A stretch of 64,000 bases of DNA from Marvania coccoides (GCA_963854735.1 OY978103.1:930001-994000), one strand, 5' to 3'; positions 11,880 to 22,529 are shown, numbered from the stretch's first letter. Numbers and translations: made by a program. Notes: generated by a model not told the origin, from the letters alone.

Positions 11880-12216
11880 GGAAGACTAATTTTAACAAAC
11901 GTGCGAACGAGCGCATATGAAGAAGGCGGTGGACGGGAAAAAATGCATTCCTGGGTGGTTGCATTTCTTCTCAGACTGCCCAAAACGGCTATATTTAAAT
12001 GTGAGGATGAAAACACAAAAAAGGGACTCCAATTTCAACTGTGTTCCAACCGAAAATTAAGAATGCTTTCGAGCTGGCCGTTTTGAAATTCTTATTTCTC
12101 CGTTTTGAGCTGAAATGAATAAAATTAAACACGTTTCATTAATTTCGGTGTCGGCGGGGTCTGACAGCCTCCCGCCCTTTCGTCCCAGGCCAGAGTTTTT
12201 ATAGATCGAAAAAAAA
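11880..12216. promoter_or_regulatory. Spacer between B3-like genes C and D
   Basis: About 340 AT-rich bases without a gene; an AATAAAATTAAA poly(A)-type signal near 12117. Confidence 0.45.
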
Positions 12217-14900
12217 ATGGCTGAACACGATCAGCCATATACTGTGCAAGAAATCATCTCAAACAAGACGACCTACGAGCCGATCATTCATTTGGATGGG
12301 CAGAGGGTGCAGGCGGGCATCTATGCCTCCAAAACGTGCGACTTGTTGCCTTCGAAGTGCAGAATTTTCCATCTCGTTGCCAGTTCTTGGCCAAACGGCC
12401 GCTTAAAAATCACTCGAATCACTCTTAGTATTTATCATGTGCAGCCTAGCAGTACTCGCGTACGACATCGTCACCTCTAAGACGGCCTCTCTCGCCGGCA
12501 AGGCTCTCGAGGACCTTCGGCTGCATGTGAGCCCCGATTGCCTTTTCTATCTTCTCTAAATTCTTGATCATTATCTCTCACCTATTGGTACTCGCCAAAG
12601 AACAGTTGTCTTGCTCTCACGCCTTTTCCCTCTCATCTCCTGTGCCGTTGTTTTTCTTCTGCAGCATTCTCACGAGTGGCTGTCTGGCCTGCCGCTGTTC
12701 CGCATCCTTCAAGAAGAATCCTTGCAGGACCTCCTCAGCACGCTGTCCTCAGACCCGCAGCTGCTGATCGCGTTCCCTCGGCCTGCTGTAAGTTTTTGCA
12801 TCGGTGCTGGGTGCTCAATTCAACTCGAGAGTCTCCACGCAATAAATCAATTTTTTAGACACTCATATTGCTAAATATTCTTATCTTGTTTTTTAGGAAC
12901 ACGAAATGGGAAGCCTGCGCATCAAAACCATCACAGTGGTGACTTCTGAGACAAGCGGGGACTCAGAAGAGTGGAAGGAAGGCAAGACACATCTAATGCC
13001 ATAAAAACTGCCTTTGACGCTTCTAAAAATTAATTAATTAATTTAAATATTTTTCAAAATGTGCAGGAGGAGCCCCAGAGGTGTCAAGCGGCGGGGAGCG
13101 CAACAGCAATGCGTCTCCAGCAACCTTCCACAACGTCCCCCTGCCCGCCCCGGACGGCAGCCCTCAGCGAAATTCTGACAACTCTGGCACCGAGAACTGC
13201 GAGGAAGCCGCGCAGCTGGATCCTCACGCCAACGCCAACAGCACTCCTCTCTCTGGCCGCAGCCAGAAGGCTGTCCGCGGGTCGGTGGCAGACCGGGAAG
13301 GAGACCCGGCGGCCAAGAAGACAACCCCTGGCACCAGCAACCAGCAGAACATCCGCACAAACTGGTGCTCATGGCCCAAAGGCAAGCAAACCTTTGGTCG
13401 TCACATTGGCAGTTTATTTTCGATATGACTTTACCTAGCTTTTAGTTTTTCATTTGAGCAGGCACCCAGTCGGTCCTCCTCACGCGCTACCAAATCTTCT
13501 CTGGGCAGTTCTCCGTGCCTGTCAACCGCGCTGCTGGCGTTTTGGGCACCTTCGACGCCAGCCGCGCCATCCAGCTGGAGGATACTGCCAGCGAGAGGAC
13601 CTTCGACGCCGGGATGAAAGTCTACCCCAGTCAGCCCACGCAGGTCTTCCTGCAGGGCCTGAAGCGTAAGCTTGAGCTTCTCACATGAACCTGTACACAA
13701 CATTTTCTTCTGTTGCTTTCATTTCACTTAACCACCAATAGAACATCTCAGTTAACATTTTAAAATGCAGCGTACTTCCAGGAGACTGGCATCAGGCCTG
13801 GCGATGTCGTCAGCTTCAAGTCCCTCACGCCTGGCGTCACCGGTGTTACGCACTACGCGGCAGACGACTCTGTGGCCCACGAGTTCCGCAACCACCTGCG
13901 CTACGGATGGACCGAGCGCAACGCCGAAAAGAAATCGGCCGCTGAAGGGGGCGACCCAGAAGTGGAGAACGGCGACAGCGACAGCGAGGCTGGGAAGCCG
14001 GTTCCGGCGAGGAGGCAGCCCAAACCCGTGGCCCGTCTCATCTCGGAGTCCTCATCCGAGATTGGCGACGGGTCGACCGAGCTGAGCGGGCCGGGTGAAG
14101 GGCGCAGCGGCGGAGGCGGGAAGAAGGAGGATAAGAAGAAGGAAGAAAAGCCTGCTGGAGTTGCACCCGGAGATGCTGGGGTGCGAGGCAGGAAGTGCGG
14201 TCGCCCCAAGAAAGGCGCCGGCAATCCTGTCGACGCTGATTTTATTCGGGAGATCGAGGAGCCCAAGGCCAAGACCTCTCGGCGCGGGGGTGGCGGCACC
14301 AGCGCTGGAGCTGCCAGCAGCAGGCTGCGAATGGCTTCTTCCCGCTCCCGCGCGCCCCCTGCTGCCGCGGCAGCAGAGGAGACTAACGCCAACGCGGCAG
14401 CAGCAGTGCCGCTGAAGATCAACACCGCGGCTCTCCGTCGCCAGCGCCGAGGCATCATTCGGGAGGCCAAAGCCGCGCAGGAGGCACAGCAGGTGCATGA
14501 GGAGGTGCAGGTGGAAGGGGAGCAGGAGATGCAGGATGTGCATCAGGTGCAGCAGGTGCATCAGGTGCAGCAGGTGCATCAGGTGCATCAGGTGCAGCAG
14601 GTGCAGCAGGTGCAGCAGGTGCAGCAGGTGCAGCAGGCCAGCGCTCACATTGCATATGCCAATGAGGAGAGTGAGGAGGAGGTCGCTCTGCTGCCGTTCG
14701 CAGTATCCGGGCCTGTGCCAAAGGGCCCCAGCGGGCTCCGAAGGTCCTTCCGCAGCAACAAGGGCAGGTTTGCGGTGAAGAAGGTGCGCCGAAGCCGCAA
14801 AGGCACCCCTCACCGCGCTCCTGTCGGCGAACCCAACTGCCTGGCGTACGCTGCTGCGCTGCACTGGGTGGATAAGAGGAGCTGGCGCGGCAGGGAGTAA
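12217..14900 (+). CDS. B3-like protein D with AT-hook-like motif and HQV/QQV repeat
   Basis: Seven exons: 12217-12335, 12445-12526, 12665-12787, 12897-12981, 13067-13381, 13462-13665 and 13771-14900 (685 residues, phases close exactly). The first donor (AAAC|GTGCGA) is the least certain. Residues 40-110 are helical (LAVLAYDIVTSKTASLAGKA). The B3-like domain (about 233-345) reads NWCSWPKG, TQSVLLTRYQIFSGQFSVPV, an IQLED strand, KVYPSQPTQVFLQGLK and ETGIRPGDVVSFK. Residues about 446-458 hold an AT-hook-like RGRKCGRPKKG. The tail carries eleven 3-residue HQV/QQV units. Introns 4 and 5 use GC donors (GAAG|GCAAGA, AAAG|GCAAGC). Intron 5 sits directly after WPKG, the same codon and phase as the GC-AG intron of gene C. 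A nuclear, chromatin-linked role is inferred from the AT-hook-like motif and the B3-like fold. Confidence 0.75.
14541..14639 (+). repeat. Coding 9-bp minisatellite, 11 units
   Basis: Units of CAGCAGGTG or CATCAGGTG in tandem inside the last exon of protein D, encoding QQV or HQV. The variants are interspersed, with a homogeneous run of QQV at the 3' side, which suggests recent slippage. Confidence 0.95.
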
Positions 14901-15258
14901 GCGCGAATTCCAGGTTTCACCTGGCGCTGAATTTAATGAGAGCCATCACACATATACCCCCCCCCCCCCTTCCCCCCCCCCCCCCCGTCGATGAGCCTTC
15001 CTGAAAATATGATATTACTATAGTTACAATACATGGACGTTCACGCAAGGGATTTCATGTCCCTTTTCCCCCATCCAGATCAAGCTTTTTCTCAATCATC
15101 ACGATATGCATGCAAAATTTGTTCACTCTGTCAATCACGCATATGAAGAAAAAAAACAATGCTTTCAAAAATGTTCATTTTTATCCCTTCAGCCAGCTTT
15201 TTGTGTAATCACGCTGCGTTTGCAAGAGCCACGGGAACTGCCACGAGTCGCCAACAGC
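14901..15258. other. Convergent 3' flanks with homopolymer C
   Basis: No gene. Positions 14957-14986 are C13-TT-C15. Otherwise AT-rich. Confidence 0.7.
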
Positions 15259-16384
15259 TCAGCTCTTTCTTTCTTCTCCTTCCGTTGCAGTGCTCACCTC
15301 CAGCCAGTCCTCAGCAGTGACCATCGTTTCTGGAGGCTCGCTGCCCCCGATAAGTTTATCTTTCACTTCAGCGTACGGCACCAGCGAGGGGCTGCCTGCG
15401 TTGATCCGCCCCGCCTCCTTCTTCAAGTCCTCCACGATGCGGCGCACTTGGCGGGCAGAGATGGACTTGAGCAGCCGGTCGATGGGGGGAGGCATCCACA
15501 CCCGGAAGGCAATGTCCTAATAAAAAGGGTGGGAGGAAAAATTATTATGGGCCATTTGATTGATTTAAAAAAAGTGAGCGATTTGCGAGGGAAAAAAACA
15601 CAAAAAAAAATATGAATGATGTCGTAAGCTCGCCTGGTCCAGCGTGGACACGCTGCTGCTGGCGTCGGTTGGGTGCGGGTGCACCTACGGTATATGTTCA
15701 ATAAATTAAATTAATTATCGAGATGTTTTCCGCTTCTTGTAAAGAGAGGAAGAAAAAAAAACACATAAATTTACCTGCCACACGCCCTGGAACTTGCTGA
15801 TGATTGACGATGCCTTGGCCATCTCAAACCGCATTACGTGGTTGGCGTGATCCTCTATCACGTTTAAGTGCGTCGTGAACTTGCCGTGGAAGAGCAGGAA
15901 GCGCCAGCTGGCCTCGTGTGCGACACTGCTGAGCGTAATTATAATGGAGAAAAATGTAAAATTATTGAGTAAAGGCGGAGGAAAATGCAATAAAAACGTA
16001 AATGGATGATACCTGACGCGGCGCAGACCGTCTGATTCTGTGGGAAGGATGCGGCGGAAGGTGCAACGGTCCATGTGGCGGTAAATTTTGGCGTTGTCGG
16101 GATGGACTGCAAATATGTAAAAAAGGGGGGGAAACGATGTTGAAGTCAAATATATGATTTTCAGCTAATTAATAATTTATTATTAAGTGGAAAGTGCGCT
16201 TGCCTATGCACTGCTCGTAGAGGGTGTTGGGCGGGAGCTTGATCGTCGCGGTTGCGGCGATGTGGCAGAAGAATCCAGGCGACTGGCGGACTTTGATGGT
16301 GAAGTCGGGCGCCTCGTGTATCTCGTGGTCGTCATCTACGGCGGCATCAGCGATGGGGTGACTGGACAACGGCGCCCCCGGCAT
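15259..16384 (-). CDS. START-like (DUF220-type) lipid-binding-fold protein
   Basis: Exons 16384-16204, 16106-16013, 15928-15775, 15684-15634 and 15516-15259 give 245 residues. The centre reads ATIKLPPNTLYEQCI, VHPDNAKIYRHMDRC, EASWRFLLFHGKFTTHLNV and ISKFQGVWQ, then MPPPIDRLLKSISARQVRRI near the end. This matches the plant DUF220/START-like pattern as I know it: a helix before a conserved DN, a xWRFLxxxG strand pair, an FxGxW motif, then a PPxxxxxxL C-terminal helix. Such proteins are presumed to bind a hydrophobic ligand; no reaction is known. Introns 1 and 4 have GC donors (ATAG|GCAAGC and CCAG|GCGAGC). The acceptor of exon 3 could also lie 3 bases further in (CAGCAG). Confidence 0.7.
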
Positions 16385-17216
16385 GGCGTTGATTAGACGT
16401 GGATTTCGGTTTCGATCAAGGTGCGATATTAAGAAGAATGAAAATTAAATGTCAAAAGATCAAGTTATGTACATCGAAACTCGAATTTGAGCCTTCAATT
16501 ATTTGACTGATTTTCAAATCAACTTTTGACTAGTTCCCTCCAGAGCTTCTGGAGTTTTCAAGAGCGGTTTATATACCATTAAAAAAACCGTAATGTTCGT
16601 GGTTTCATTCGCTCGCTCGTCTGATTTATAGATATAGAAAATGCTGACGTGGCTTTGCCTCGAAACCGTTGATAGGGCAATTTCAAGGAAGATTGTGTGT
16701 GTTTCATCACCGCTATGACGCGCTGCTTCATGTTACCAGTCGTGAAAATGAAGTTGTGCTTTCACAGATGATAAGTTCAAAAGCAAACCGCCTGCAGCGG
16801 TTACACATGCTGCTACAGCAGCATGCAAATACAAATACAAATTTGAGGGTTTATCCTCCGCACAGAGACGGCAGCGAAGGCCACACAGAGTGGCAAACTT
16901 GGTCCTAACAATTAAGCCAGGAGCTTACTGCCGCACTGGTTTGGCTCAAATTGGATCCCCAAACCCTCGCATTGTATCTGCTTCCTGCCGGCCCCTAGCA
17001 TAAAAACACCTTATTATAGCAGCCCCCACTATATATGAGCCGAAAAACTACTAGGATCGATGTCCCGACATCCAGGAAGCGAGATTACATCTACATCGTC
17101 AATCTAGAAGTGAACCAGAATTGGAAAGGCAGCCTAATGGTATATTGGCTGGAAAAGGAATGAACAAAATAAAACCAGACAGCATCAACACTGCCAAAAT
17201 TGGTAATAAAATTCGA

Positions 17217-17249
17217 GAACCCTGAACCCTGAACCCTGAACCCTGAAAC
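17217..17249 (-). repeat. Telomere-like heptamer array (TTCAGGG)4
   Basis: On the plus strand four CCCTGAA units run in tandem and grade into ACTTGAA units to about 17261. They differ by one base from the plant/algal telomere unit TTTAGGG. Too short to decide between a decayed interstitial telomere track and chance. Confidence 0.6.
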
Positions 17250-17365
17250 TTGAAACTTGAAACCCAGAAACCCTTGAAGAGACCAGAAGAAAGGGAAATA
17301 AACATGATATAAAAATGGGAGGTTAGAAGAGAGATTGAGATTGAGAAATGAAATTGGGAGGTTAT

Positions 17366-17425
17366 AATGAACACCAAATTAGTTATAAATAAAAGTAAAT
17401 AAATGAACACCAAATTAGTTATAAA
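17366..17425 (+). repeat. 24-bp direct repeat
   Basis: The same 24 bases (AATGAACACC...GTTATAAA) occur at 17366-17389 and 17402-17425, 12 bases apart, in noncoding DNA. A partial third copy (GAACACCAAAT) follows near 17440. Confidence 0.9.
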
Positions 17426-17708
17426 ATGAACAGAACAGAACACCAAATGCGCGCAACCTTTTTTTTTTCCGCACCCTTTTTTTCTTCTTCCAATCAAGCT
17501 GCGCGCCTCTAATTTTGGCGCGCCACGGGGCAGCAAATTATTGCCGCATCTTTGCGCTCGTTTAAAGGCGAAGGTGATTTAATACCAGTTAAATCATATT
17601 ACCAGAGCGCTGGGTGCGCTGTGGGGTGTATTTTTTGGTTCCTCTTGACCGACCTCTCTTTGATTGATCTGCCAGTACACACTTTTTGTACACAATTGAA
17701 TCCGAAAT

Positions 17709-18792
17709 ATGCAGTGCTCTGGCTATTATCAAAGGTAAACAACGGTAAACAACTCATTTATAATCAGCTGTTACCGAAAGTTCGCACCTTGCTGCGCCTT
17801 TCACCCAAAGTTTGTATTGCGTATTGCTCACCTCCTTTCCGCCGTCCCACAAATCTCTCCTTTCTCTTGCAGTTGGTCTATGCCCTGGGTGGGCAACGGC
17901 GCCGAAGCCGAGCTTGCCAACCTCAGCGGGTACAGCACCGTGCTTCTAAGCTTCCTGCAGCCTGATACCGCCTACCAGGCCGGAAGCTTCACTTTTGAAG
18001 GCACGGGGCTGCAATTCAGTTCAGACCCGCCCGTGATCAAAGATGCCATCGCAGCCCTGCGCTCCAAAGGCGTCAAAGTGCTGCTGGCGGTGGGAGGCGC
18101 CACCTACCACAACTGGGCTGAGCTCAACCCCGAGGGCATCGCTGCGTTTGTGGCAGATTTTGGACTCGACGGCGTTGACATCGACTTTGAGCCCTCCGAC
18201 CCCGCGTGCGCGGTGGGCGGCGACGGCTGCGTCGCTTGTGGCAGCGATGAGCCCTACATTTCGGTCACGCAGCGGCTGCGGGAGGCTCTGCCCCGCCCTG
18301 TGCTGCTCACTTCAGCCACCTGGAGCGTTGGAGCCTACGGGGAAGGGGCATATGTTGAGGCGGCGCCGCAAGGGAGCCCCTACACGGGCGTTGCGCTGCG
18401 CATGCTGCGCGCTGTGGGCAACCTTTTGGACCAGGTCCACGTCATGGCATATGATGCTGGCGACTCGTACGACGCTAAAACAGCGTTTGACGCATACAGG
18501 GCAGTGTATGGCGGTAAGAGAACATGATTTTTTTTTTAAGGTTTTTTTTTTTTTTTTTGAATACGTGTTATCGTTATTTTGCCCTCGAAATTGTGCAGGA
18601 CCAATCTTGATGGGGGTGGAGGTGCCTCCCGACGCAGTGGGCGGGCATTCCACAAACCTGGACGAGGTGCGCGCCCTGTGCGAGCACGTGAAGTCCAACG
18701 GCGGCGCAGGCATCTTCGTGTGGAGCGTTCAAAAGGAAGCTGCCGAAGGCATCAGCGCAGCAGACATTTGTGCAATTGCCGCTAGATTTTGA
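17709..18792 (+). CDS. GH18 chitinase-like glycoside hydrolase
   Basis: Exons 17709-17734, 17873-18513 and 18599-18792 give 286 residues. The first exon is only 26 bases; joined to exon 2 it reads MQCSGYYQSWSMPWVGNG, the GYYxSW start of many GH18 barrels. The hallmark DGVDIDFEPSD (exon 2) carries the DxxDxDxE catalytic signature with Glu as the expected acid/base. VLLAVGG and VHVMAYDAGDSYD are the strand 3 and strand 6 segments, and GIFVWSVQ closes the barrel. GH18 enzymes cleave beta-1,4-GlcNAc polymers with retention through a substrate-assisted mechanism. No signal peptide is visible from this ATG. TATGCAG just at the start could instead be an acceptor for an upstream signal exon that I cannot place. 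Confidence 0.82.
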
Positions 18793-19014
18793 GTTTTGCT
18801 TTTTGAACAACGCGTTTCCGAGCAAAGAATATGGCTGAGCCTATTTTATTACGCTGCTTAATGAGCGCCGCATTCCCTTGATCATTTTGAACTGATTTTT
18901 TTTTTAAACACTACAAAATTTATTGCTTGCCCCTATTTGTTTGTTCGAACAAAAAATGTGAAACTCTTTACGACTCTATACACTCATGCACACCAAAAAA
19001 AATTCAGTGTAGCT

Positions 19015-21302
19015 CTAGCTTTCCGCAAGGAATTCAAGCGGCTTGCCATGCACCCACTGCGAGAAGAGGTAGAACGCTCTCTCAGGCTGAGTGTAAGGCA
19101 CCATGTGGCCGGCCCCTCTGACGCTTGCAAAAGAAAGACCCTTGCCGTATTTGACCGTCCAGCCGCCCACCTGCGAAGTCGAAGAATAAACAAAACATAA
19201 AAATTAGGAAGTATCCACTGACGTTCTATTCCGTTCACGAGATTAAAAAAACATCCACCTCCAAATCTAATTATGAACACTTTGGGCACCTCTGAAAAAT
19301 CAGGACACCCTCAAGAAAATTATTCAAATGCTCCTACCTGCCCTGTTGTTGACCGCCACGGCCGCCACGCCTCCTTCACCTTCAGACCCAGGTCTCTGAT
19401 CCACGCCCGTGTGCCAATCACAGGCACGATGGCGTCAATGTCACCCGAGTACACCAGCATCTCAAGACCAGAGCCCAGCAGCTCATCGTACACCGGCAGC
19501 ATCGACGACAGCAGGTCTTTGCGAGAGTACTCGATGTTTGGGGTGCAGATGACCCAAGGACCTGGCTGGGCATCTCCGGAGCTATTGGCGTGCAGTGCCG
19601 CTTGCACGTCTGCCCTGTTCATGTAGATCTCTACTTCGTCGTCCACGCAAGGGTCGTACTTTGACTCCTGCAGCGCTGGGCGCAGCGACAGCCCCGCTGC
19701 GGGGCGAGAGCCGGGTTTTTCGCCCTGCCCTGCAGCGAGCGCGAGCTGGCGCACTTGGACGGCGGCTCTGGTGAGGCAGACGTCGGCGTAAATGTCGTAA
19801 ATGTTGATCCCACCGAACTCTTCCATGGCTCGATCGATGAAGCCGTCGCATTTCTCGGCGGCGGCGTTTAGGCTCAGCAGGCGGCGGGAGGAAGGGGACT
19901 GCTTTTTTTCCCCTTCAGCCTGCAAATAATTGAAGACAAAACGCAGTGGTAAGTTTCTCTAGCATTTTTAAATATTATTTTCTGCTCTGGCCAAAAAATT
20001 ACGACGCGCTATTCGCTGAATTAAACAAAACGACATACAGCCAGCAGGGGCTCGTGAGACGCGAGGTCGCAGTACTTCATTGCCCCTTCGTACGCCTCAG
20101 ATGAGATAATTCCGTGCGTAAACCAGTAGAGCAGTGCCCCCGCGCTGTCGACCTTAGGCACTGTCAGAGGGTTGCCTGCACGCACGGTAGAATACTCACC
20201 GAATTAGCAGTGGTGACAGTAGTGGAAGAGTCGTAAAGAGGTCCGACTTTTGAAAAGTTGCATGTTTCAAGCATGCCGTCGCGCGCTTCGGCGCTGATGA
20301 TGGCGTGGGTGAACCAAAAGGCCACGGCGCCTTGGTTGTCGACGGAAGCATCCGTCCACGGATTACCTGAACGCAAAAAAGTTCCGAACAAAAAAAGGGT
20401 GGGGTATATTGTTTTTAACGCATTTTAAAAATGCTCCAAAATTGGCTATGATTCAACTGAAAAAATGCCACCAAACCGTCACGCCATTTATCTCTGGGAT
20501 TCTCACCTAGGAGAAAGCCCTTAAAATCGAGGCTAAATTCGGGGGATTTGAAGCCTTTTCCGCCGCCCTTTAAAATCTCCACCGCCAGGTTGGGTAGGTA
20601 GTGCCCTGCGTAGGACTCCCCCGCCAGCCAGAAGGGCCGCCCCGCGTACTTTGGAAACCTCTCCACGAAGCGCAGCAGAAACTCGAAGCTGTCCTTGGCA
20701 GTACGGCGGTCGCCCACAACACTGTCAGAAGAGGTATTGGAGTAACTCCACCCCACAAAGGCGGGGGACTCCAAAAATATTATGTTGGCGACCTGGTTCC
20801 ACGCGTAGTCGTTTTTGATGAGGTTTTTGCCGCCGGGGGTGGGGTAAAACGGCCCCAGCTCGGAGAGGAACCCGCCGCCTAGAGAGGAGCAGCCCGGGCC
20901 TCCGTTGAGGAAGAGAACAAGGGGGTCAGCGTCGGCCGTGGGGGAGGAAGACTCTGCGAGGGTGTAGAACAGCGCTCGACCTGCGTCGCTGTCCACAGTG
21001 ATGTATCTGCAGTGGGATGGGCGACGAGAGTTTAATTTTATAGCGACATGTTGGTGACGAGAACCGACGCTGCTGCTGTAAGGGAAGTAAAAGTTAACTG
21101 CAAATTACCCAGAAAAGAGGCTAAAGTCCAGTTTTTTTACGCCTGGCAAAGCTTTCACGCGATCTGCGTCGGCCTCAGGGGTGTTGGCAGGACTGCGAGA
21201 GCTGTGCAGGGTTTCAAAACCTTGATCAGAAGAAGTTTCGAGGGCATGCGACCCTAGGGCCAGCAGCGCCCACAGCAGGCCCCAGATCAAAGCTGTTTTC
21301 AT
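19015..21302 (-). CDS. Secreted/vacuolar S10 serine carboxypeptidase with two alternative third exons
   Basis: Exons 21302-21109, 21006-20507, then 20366-20200 or 20175-20039, then 19919-19338 and 19170-19015. The product is 532 or 522 residues depending on which third exon is used. The signal peptide is MKTALIWGLLWALLALGSHA. Family landmarks: FSLFSGYITVD, FLNGGPGCSSLGG (oxyanion region), GESYAGHY (catalytic Ser, about residue 193), YSGDIDAIVPVIGTRAWI (catalytic Asp) and GAGHMVPYTQPERAF (catalytic His). It removes C-terminal residues from peptides in acidic compartments, or acts as an acyltransferase in the SCPL group. The two third exons encode homologous sequence and share splice phases, so only one can be used per mRNA. 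The gene is divergent from the Sen15-like gene across about 350 bases. Confidence 0.9.
20039..20175 (-). other. Alternative exon 3b of the carboxypeptidase
   Basis: A 137-base exon, phase 1 in and phase 0 out, from CAG|GCAACC to GCT|GTATGT on the minus strand. It encodes GNPLTVPKVDSAGALLYWFT, then HGIIS and a Cys. Only 24 bases separate it from exon 3a, too short for an intron, so the two cannot be spliced to each other. Joining them would also break the frame. Confidence 0.85.
20200..20366 (-). other. Alternative exon 3a of the carboxypeptidase
   Basis: A 167-base exon, phase 1 in and phase 0 out, from CAG|GTAATC to TCG|GTGAGT on the minus strand. It encodes GNPWTDASVDNQGAVAFWFT, then HAIIS and a Cys, with a Ser/Thr-rich tail (STTVTTANS). 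About 21 of 45 aligned residues equal exon 3b. Confidence 0.85.
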
Positions 21303-21655
21303 GTTGTGGGCGAATGCTTTTTTTTAGAGCGATTGATTTTGCTCCGAAATGCCCGAAAAAATTTGGCAGCACGCATATCATTGGGTTTTTTCCGTCGCGA
21401 TGCCGGCTTGCATGCATTTAATTAATAAATTTAAAATATTGTCGATATCTCCAGCGCCGGGCTGCGCTCCCTAGGAAATCAAATTTAAATTCATTATTAA
21501 AACTCTCAAGAATTCTGTCTCGTTTTCACGCTTTTCCAACTAAATATTATCAATTTCGTTAGTTGCATATGCCGAATTTCAGCGGCAGCGAAACCAACAC
21601 ACCTTTTGCAGAACCAACTCCAAAACAAAAAAAAATCCATTGAAAAAATAAAAAC
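21303..21655. promoter_or_regulatory. Divergent promoter region, carboxypeptidase / Sen15-like
   Basis: 353 AT-rich bases between two ATGs pointing away from each other. No clear core element stands out. Confidence 0.5.
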
Positions 21656-22529
21656 ATGGACCGCAAGTGGAGGACGAACCGCGGGGCGCTGGACACCGTT
21701 CTGTCGTACCCCGCCTTCATGGAAAAGATCGGCCCCTTGAATCCCACCTACAAGATGTGCTCGCTGACTGATTTTTACTCTGTGTACACCGTCCTTCACA
21801 TCGAAAATAAAGAATGGGAGGTGCGATGGAGTGAAGAGGGGCAGTTCTACTTTTTCATTGCCAGCCAGATGGTGCCCCAGGGTGGCAAGTACCTCATTGC
21901 GCCAGAGGGAGACGAAGATATGCCGGCGGTGAGTTGACAATATTAAAAACTTTACGGTACAATAAATTTGTTGTACCTTTGCTAGTTGCAGATGCTATAT
22001 GCACTATTTTTCATGGTTAAGACATTTTTGTGCTGCAAAATAAATTAAATCATCGCTATTCTAATATGATTTATTTCACTCATCATTTTGTTTCGAGATA
22101 TTTGTTTTTTCTCTGCAGCCCATTGGGGACGATGAAATGGAGCGCGACGGCCCCGCAGACCGGATACCCCGCCTAGTGATGGGCCTGCAGGCAGCAGAGT
22201 ACAGCGACGATGACAATTTTGGGGGAGAGGAAGACAGCGGCGGAGCGGTGCCGGCAGAAGCGACAGCCGCGGCAGCGGCGCTGCCGGCCGGCATGCTGGG
22301 TCCCCCCGTGGTGCGCACGCAGCTGTTGATCCCGGTGAGCAGCAGCTACATGGAGATTACGCCTGTGCTGCTGCAGCAATTTTTCAAAGTCCGAGGGGTG
22401 GAGGTGCAGCAGATCATCCTGGGGCTGGTGGACTCCAACGGCGTGGTGACCCGCAGCTGCATGTATAACTACCTCCAGGCGCCGCTGGAGGGGCCTGGCA
22501 CAGCCAACCTGGAGCTGCTGGATGACTGA
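21656..22529 (+). CDS. SEN15: Sen15-like tRNA-splicing endonuclease subunit
   Basis: Exons 21656-21928 and 22119-22529 give 227 residues. Two blocks fit the Sen15 fold as known in yeast and human: DFYSVYTVLHIENKEWEVRW in the first exon, and LLIPVSSSYMEITPVLLQQF followed by IILGLVDSNGVVTRSCMYN in the second. The latter is the strand-helix-strand part with the VxSxS-like ending. An acidic, Ala-rich insert separates them. Sen15 is a non-catalytic structural subunit of the heterotetramer that cuts introns from pre-tRNA in the nucleus, so absence of the catalytic Tyr/His/Lys triad is expected. Subfamily assignment is by pattern only. Confidence 0.6.

Larger units (their letters stand above)
16385..17708. 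promoter_or_regulatory. Divergent upstream region with small repeats
   Basis: About 1.3 kb, AT-rich, no supported gene. It contains a 20-base palindrome (16806-16825, stem CATGCTGCT, loop AC), a TTCAGGG-type heptamer array (minus strand, 17217-17249) and a 24-bp direct repeat. A signal-peptide exon for the chitinase could hide here, but I could not place one. Confidence 0.45.

Noticed and set aside
20176..20199. A 24-base intron between the duplicated carboxypeptidase exons
   Set aside because: It has GT and AG ends but is shorter than other introns here (all about 70 bases or more), and splicing it would break the reading frame.
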